Below, piece by piece: positions 59,091 to 64,000 of a stretch of 64,000 nucleotides of DNA. Within the stretch, counting starts at the first letter, position 1. Every line of letters begins with the position of its first letter. Under the pieces are notes generated by a model. The model was not told the origin of the DNA, searched no databases, and saw only the letters and a list, made by a program, of their open reading frames with translations. The translations under genes and the position numbers were made by a program. This DNA comes from Warburgia ugandensis (Eukaryota > Streptophyta > Magnoliopsida > Canellales > Canellaceae), in contig CP141135.1 in the NCBI GenBank assembly GCA_035236585.1, positions 1,336,001-1,400,000 of the forward strand, in the 5' to 3' direction.

Positions 59091-60173
59091 ATGGCTTCCG
59101 CCGGAACCCCAGTTGGCCCCACTGCCGCAGGCCCACAACCTTATTTCTGCTACCAATGCAATCGGACAGTCTCCATTACTCCATCTCCAACTTCCGACCT
59201 CGTTTGCCCTATTTGCAATGATGGATTCCTCGAAGAAGGCGAAAACCCTAACCCTAACCCTAACCCTAATCCAAACCCCAATCCCTTCTTTTCCTCTTCG
59301 GATTCCTTCTCCGGCTTCCCTTCCCCCTTTTTGTCCGGCCTCGCCGGATTCCCCCTCCTTTTCTCCACCTCCGGCAGTGTTAATCTCCAAAACCCCTCTG
59401 ATATCCCTGGAATCTTGGGGCCGGAGATCCGTCACCGGTCATCGGCTACTGGCGCCGATCCGGGTGGATTCGATCCACTCATCTTCCTCCAAAACTATTT
59501 GCAGGAGATGATGGCCGGTGGTGCCAACATCCAATTCGTCCTTGAAAATCCTTCGGACAGCGGTTTCCGCCTCCCGGCGAACTTTGGCGATTACTTCATC
59601 GGCCCTGGGCTTGAACAATTGATCCAGCAACTTGCTGAGAACGATCCAAATCGATACGGGACACCGCCGGCCTCAAAATCGGCAATTAAAACTCTGCCGG
59701 ATGTCAAAATTACCGAGGCTTTGCTCGCTTCGGATTCAGCACAATGTGCGGTTTGTAAGGATACGTATGAACTGGGTTCGGAGGCAAAACAGATGCCTTG
59801 CAAACATATTTACCATTCCGATTGTATTCTGCCGTGGCTAGATTTGCATAATTCGTGCCCGGTTTGTCGGTATGAATTGCCTACAGATGATCTGGATTAC
59901 GATCGGCGAAATCAGGGGCAGAATGCTCCAGGGAATCAGAGTTCACAAGCAGGTGCGGATTCTGGAAGTGGAGGAGCAGGGCAGGGGAATTCGCCGGGGG
60001 CGCGGACTGGAGAAAGAAGGTTTAGAATCTCCCTGCCGTTTCCTTGGTTTGGTTCTCGGGCGGAAACGAGCAACAGTGGTGATGGCAGTAACAATAACGA
60101 TGGGAATGCAAATTCGGGCAACCGAGGAAATAGAGATACCGGGCCGGAGGCGAGGCAAGAAGATTTGGATTGA
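59091..60173 (+). CDS. RING-H2 E3 ubiquitin ligase with N-terminal zinc ribbon
   Basis: This is a single-exon, 360-residue protein. An N-terminal zinc ribbon uses Cys20, Cys23, Cys39 and Cys42 (FCYQC and VCPIC). A low-complexity linker has an Asn-Pro run at residues 52-65. The RING-H2 finger has Cys219, Cys222, Cys237, His239, His242, Cys245, Cys256 and Cys259 (CAVC, PCKHIYHSDC, CPVC). The C-terminal tail is Gly/Ser/Asn-rich with a RRFRISLPFPWFGSR motif. This is the layout of the plant RING1-like/RDUF group, soluble E3 ligases that transfer ubiquitin from an E2 to stress- or defence-related targets. The specific substrate is unknown. The ATG at 59091 gives the conserved zinc ribbon; all eight zinc ligands are present. 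GC content is higher than in the flanks. Confidence 0.93.
   Translation: MASAGTPVGPTAAGPQPYFCYQCNRTVSITPSPTSDLVCPICNDGFLEEGENPNPNPNPNPNPNPFFSSSDSFSGFPSPFLSGLAGFPLLFSTSGSVNLQNPSDIPGILGPEIRHRSSATGADPGGFDPLIFLQNYLQEMMAGGANIQFVLENPSDSGFRLPANFGDYFIGPGLEQLIQQLAENDPNRYGTPPASKSAIKTLPDVKITEALLASDSAQCAVCKDTYELGSEAKQMPCKHIYHSDCILPWLDLHNSCPVCRYELPTDDLDYDRRNQGQNAPGNQSSQAGADSGSGGAGQGNSPGARTGERRFRISLPFPWFGSRAETSNSGDGSNNNDGNANSGNRGNRDTGPEARQEDLD
59246..59269 (+). repeat. telomere-like (CCCTAA)4 inside the RING coding sequence
   Basis: Four perfect CCCTAA units are followed by degenerate ones. In the reading frame they code for the Asn-Pro repeat. This is the six-base telomere-type unit, not the seven-base plant unit CCCTAAA. 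Confidence 0.9.
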
Positions 60174-61094
60174 GAAGCGAAGGTATAGTTCCTTCTTGTT
60201 GTTTTTTGTTACTTACAGTTTTGATTTGTATATGTTTCTTCATGCTGGAGTTATATGCCAATCAAACACTTGTATTTGCAAAGACTTCTTTGAATCAAAT
60301 GAGATGCTATCTTTTGTTGTTGTTGCCGTTGATTTCTCATAGATCGTGAATCTTCTTATGAAGAAAATTCCCAGTTCATGCACCTTGTGTTGTTTAAATT
60401 AGTTATTGGAAACATTGACTTTATGTCAATAGGTTCGTGCTTTATAATCCACAATTTGAATGAGAGTGAATGGCATGAAGTATCAATCTGAATTTGGAAA
60501 GTTTTCTGATACTCCTGTCATCTAAGTCTTGTATTGACCAACTGTGTACTCTTTAAATGTAAATGAAATTTTGTGATCTCAATCTGCTAACAACTACGCT
60601 AACCATCTTAAATAGCCTATTTAAAGGGTTAAAGAATTTGGGGACCCTAGTGTTGAACCATTGTTTTGTTAAAACATAGAATTCATATAATTGAGATTAT
60701 GTTTTGTTTGACTCTCTGATAATGATTATAAAATGGTATGCAGTTAGTTCCTTTGGTATCCTCCTAGTTGTATGTTAAATTGTTGGCATGCCTCGCAAGG
60801 GCATTTTAATTGTGCTCCCAAATGTGCCTTTTTGGAATCTCTTGGATGAATGTAACTTGCATTCTGTACTTTTAGTATCTGCGGTGCTTTGTCTGCAAGA
60901 TAGATTCTTGTGTGTTCGAAGTAGATGTTCCTTCTTCTTATTCTTCTACCTACATGCCAAATTCAAAATGGATCCATGTGTTCGCACAAAGATATGGTCC
61001 CTTCAGTGGTACTTGATGTTGTTCGCATGCACATGTTTGTTGTAGCAAGATGGAGTTTATGGTGGGTGTGGAATGGAGGATGTCATAAGTACTA
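60174..61094. other. RING gene 3' flank, no gene seen
   Basis: This is probable 3' UTR followed by AT-rich intergenic DNA. The open frame at 60788-61045 has no recognisable domain. Confidence 0.5.
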
Positions 61095-61100
61095 GTTTAC

Positions 61101-61865
61101 CTCTATGTAGTTAGAGGCACGCCTAGACGCTAGGCACACATACTGTGCCTGAATTTTGTGAAGTCGCAAGGGTTTCAGCCACCAGTGCCTAGTTGTGTCC
61201 CTGGGGTGTGACTAGAGCCTATGTTCAGGTGTGCTTCCGACGCCTAGGTGCAGATGACGAGTTGTTAAAGTCCCAAACTGCAATTCTTTTCATTTTTTTG
61301 ATCTTCCAATCCTATTTTCTATTCTCTTGAGAGCTTCTACTGTGGAAATGACCGTTCCTCTTCAAGCTTTTACAGATCTAAGGGAAGAAAAGATATGGAT
61401 TCGTGAATCTTCCACCTAAAACCCTATTTTTCTGAAAAAAACGTAAAGTTCAGTACCATTTCTTTTTTTCTTTTTTGGCTTACTTTATTATTATTATTAT
61501 TTTTATAATATATCTTGATGGTTTCTCAATCTATAGGTTGAAGCAAACATTCTATTTGATTTTCTTGTTTGTTTGCTATAGATTAACTTCTTTTAGGTTT
61601 TTTTTTTTTTCACTGTTTTTGAAAAAACAGTTATAGAATTTTGAAATAACTTTCATTTTTTTACATTTATTCCTTCGTACAGAATTTCATTCACATACAT
61701 AGCTTCCATAGAAATTGGCATGTTTGAGTAATATTTCATCATAGAATTATGTTTCTATGTTTTTCTTACTCTTTTGGGATTTTTGAATTTTTATAATTCT
61801 TGATATTTATTTTTGCTTCTCGTGAGCCTAGGCCCTCTAGGCTCCATGTGCCTCTAACTACATAG
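61101..61865. mobile_element. 765-bp TIR element (non-autonomous DNA transposon)
   Basis: Perfect 18-bp inverted ends ctatgtagttagaggcac (61103-61120) and gtgcctctaactacatag (61848-61865) border the element. The 6-bp sequence gttTAC (gtttac) occurs just outside on both sides (61095-61100 and 61866-61871), a probable target duplication. Subterminal parts are rich in gcctag/ctaggc palindromes and the centre is AT-rich with no coding region. The superfamily is not clear; a 6-bp duplication does not match the usual 3, 8 or 9 exactly. Confidence 0.8.
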
Positions 61866-61871
61866 GTTTAC

Positions 61872-64000
61872 ACAATAGGATAGTCCCTGTAAAATAGTGC
61901 ATAAGAAGGTAATAGGCCCTCTATAGTCTTCCTAAGCAAGTACTATTATCATGATGGAGCTTTTATGTGCCTAGAATGTAACAAGTTTGCAAGTTGAGTA
62001 ATTTTATTTTTATGATTAATTCATGTGGCTCATTTTTATTGTGGATGTTTTTCTAATCTCCATTTTCTTTAGTTAGAAATGCGTGAATATCGCCATCTTG
62101 GGGATTTTTGTTTGTGTGGGTTCCATGGAGTTGTTTGCAGCATTCATGGAGTGACAGCCTAGCGGTGTTATACATGCCTATGGAGATGTAGGAGGCTAGC
62201 ATGTTTCGTGGACTAATTATGAGTTCTTAGTAATGAAGAGAGCAGAAGTATATACTGTGGTCAAAGTAAAGTATTGAAGTATGTCCTTTTCAGTGTAACT
62301 TTGAAGAAATATAGTTTGCAAGACATTGATAAAGGTGCAAGTTATGTCTTCCATGAATGTCCTTCGGGAAGCAGCAAGAGACGTAGATTTTTTGTTGAAT
62401 CATCTGTGTTCTGTTTTCTCGTAAAATGGTTCCTTTAGTATATAGTTATATCTATTTAACACATCTAATATGCAATGCCTTTCAATTATGTGAGATATTC
62501 TCTAGTGTAATGATGATCATGATAACCTGAAGACCTCTTTCTCTTCTCTTGGCTTTACTAGTGAAATGTGCAGCAACAAGCACATAAGAGAGGGGGAGGG
62601 GGTGAGAAGAAAGAAAGAAGAGGATAAGAAAGGACATGATATGAGAGGAAGTATGAATGTGAAAGATTCGGGCTTTGGAACTGACCTGAATGGAAGTAAA
62701 AGTAAATTAGAATATTAGATTTTACCCAAGGTCCTCAACCCCAATCGTAGACTTTTGGCTGTGGCTTTCTTGCTGGCCCTAAAGTAGGAGCTCTTTGCTT
62801 TACGTACAACATGCACATATGGTTAGTTTATATTACTTCAGACATTTGGCATTGTGACTTAAAAGTCAGCAAAAGAGCAGTTACAGTATATTTAATATCA
62901 GAACTGAATTTGAGAATTATTTTCTTTTCCTTCTTTCTTCAAAATTTTCTGAAACAAGTCTCTTTTCTAATGCCCAGTAACTGGTACACAAGGCAAGTAT
63001 AATAACATAAGCTTTGCACTCTTATTGTAATGGTTGCTTTGTACAAGTAGTGCGACAGAAAAAAGTAGGATTTTGGAAGCATAATGAATGATGGACCAAA
63101 TGATGTGGACTCCCCTTGGCTGATGTCATCAAGCTCAAGTGGTTGTTCCTAAGAAAGGAACCAAAAGGTTTTAGGGGAGAGAGTTGAATTCTTTAGCAAC
63201 ATGACTGGGAACATTAGTTTTTACATTTGGCTATTGTGGAGACAGAAAATGGCTATTATCCTTATTTCATTGATATTGGGTCTTAATTATAAAATATCCC
63301 GTTACTGTTTTAAGAAGTGCTATGTGCTTTCCACTCTTGTTGATCTTTTTCTTGGTGGACTTTTTCTCTCTTTAGGTTTTAGGTTGAATTACTGCAAAAG
63401 GTGTCAATTAATATGGAAAAGTCGAACTATATCCTCACAGCATTTTGAGGGCTAACTGCGAAATTTACTGCATTACTGAAGTAACCTTTAAGTCTTTATG
63501 ACTATTGAATTGGTGATGGGTTTCTTCTGCGATTGTTATTAATTTTGGATTAGTACAGGCACCCCATATTTCTTCACATCTTGGTAATATGAGGCGTGGG
63601 TGGGGATAAGTGGTGAAATGATATAGATGGAGGGAGAGGATCTAGGGCATGCCAGTCAGCTTGTTACGTCAAGTCTTTTTATGCCTTACATTTGTTTTGG
63701 GGTAGGAAGAGGTAACACTGACATTTTGGGAGGAAATCAAGAGATATACCGTGCCGTATTGGAAATTTTATAGTTTAGTCAGAGGAAGAGGATTTTCACC
63801 TAAGATCAATATGGAGGAGTCGGGATTATGGAAGTGGTCTTTTGTGGCAGAACCTGGAGATGAGGAAGACATCTCATGTATTAACCTTCCGTCTTTTTTT
63901 TTTTTGCTTCAATATCTTTATTTCTTGCTTCTTCAAGATAAAATAATTGAATCTTGAACCTGAATGGCCTATTCTTGTTCTTATCCTTTCTGGCTTTCAT
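61872..64000. other. gene-less stretch at the right edge
   Basis: AT-rich DNA with short chance frames only. I see no element, RNA gene or coding region that I can support. Confidence 0.5.

Noticed and set aside
1-64000. CRISPR array, bacterial operons, riboswitches, rRNA or intact tRNA genes
   Set aside because: Nothing in the sequence supports them; the window is plant nuclear DNA and the repeats seen are transposons, microsatellites and minisatellites.

Overview
The window is nuclear DNA of a flowering plant. It holds three convincing intact host genes, two of them with GT-AG introns, separated by long stretches filled with plant transposable elements: Au-family SINEs, RTE-clade LINEs, long gypsy-like LTRs and a PIF/Harbinger-type element. 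Nothing recognised fixes the species. The low gene density and long introns fit a moderately large, non-grass angiosperm genome, possibly a magnoliid or basal lineage, but that is only an impression.

Layout. 1-636 is the end of an LTR-like sequence. 3889-5224 (minus) is a decayed TATA-led two-exon gene fragment that may be EAPP-like. 6733-9362 is a solo LTR with a perfect 5-bp target duplication. 9419-12250 (minus) and 17.8-20.7 kb (plus) are two degenerate RTE LINEs in opposite orientation. Between them lies a long LTR-like region with two tandem-repeat systems. 21625-31115 (plus) is a complete 13-exon NBS1 gene; the joined coding sequence is in frame for 556 residues and its introns carry four SINE copies and one LINE stub. 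33677-36854 (minus) is a two-exon chloroplast thioredoxin x gene. 59091-60173 (plus) is a single-exon RING-H2 ubiquitin ligase gene.

The most remarkable structure is at 38303-52527. It is a 14.2-kb fold-back element with two arms of about 7.04 kb in inverted orientation and a loop of only 146 bp. Each arm begins with the same transposon terminus, followed by a 42-bp-period subterminal repeat. Inside come a deleted Ty3/gypsy fragment, a Myb/SANT-like ORF1, the C-terminal half of a HARBI1-like transposase, and a small GRF-zinc-finger-like protein with a C-terminal membrane segment. The two arms have diverged and carry different frameshifts. A separate copy of the same terminus, with the same 42-bp period, lies at 55.5-55.8 kb. 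The DNA to the right of the fold-back holds fragments of a CASP-like gene and an alpha/beta-hydrolase gene.

The host genes have separate jobs: NBS1 in double-strand-break repair (MRN complex), thioredoxin x in plastid redox control, and the RING protein in ubiquitination. They do not form a pathway together. The biology linking the rest is transposon dynamics, including several insertions whose target duplications can be read directly.
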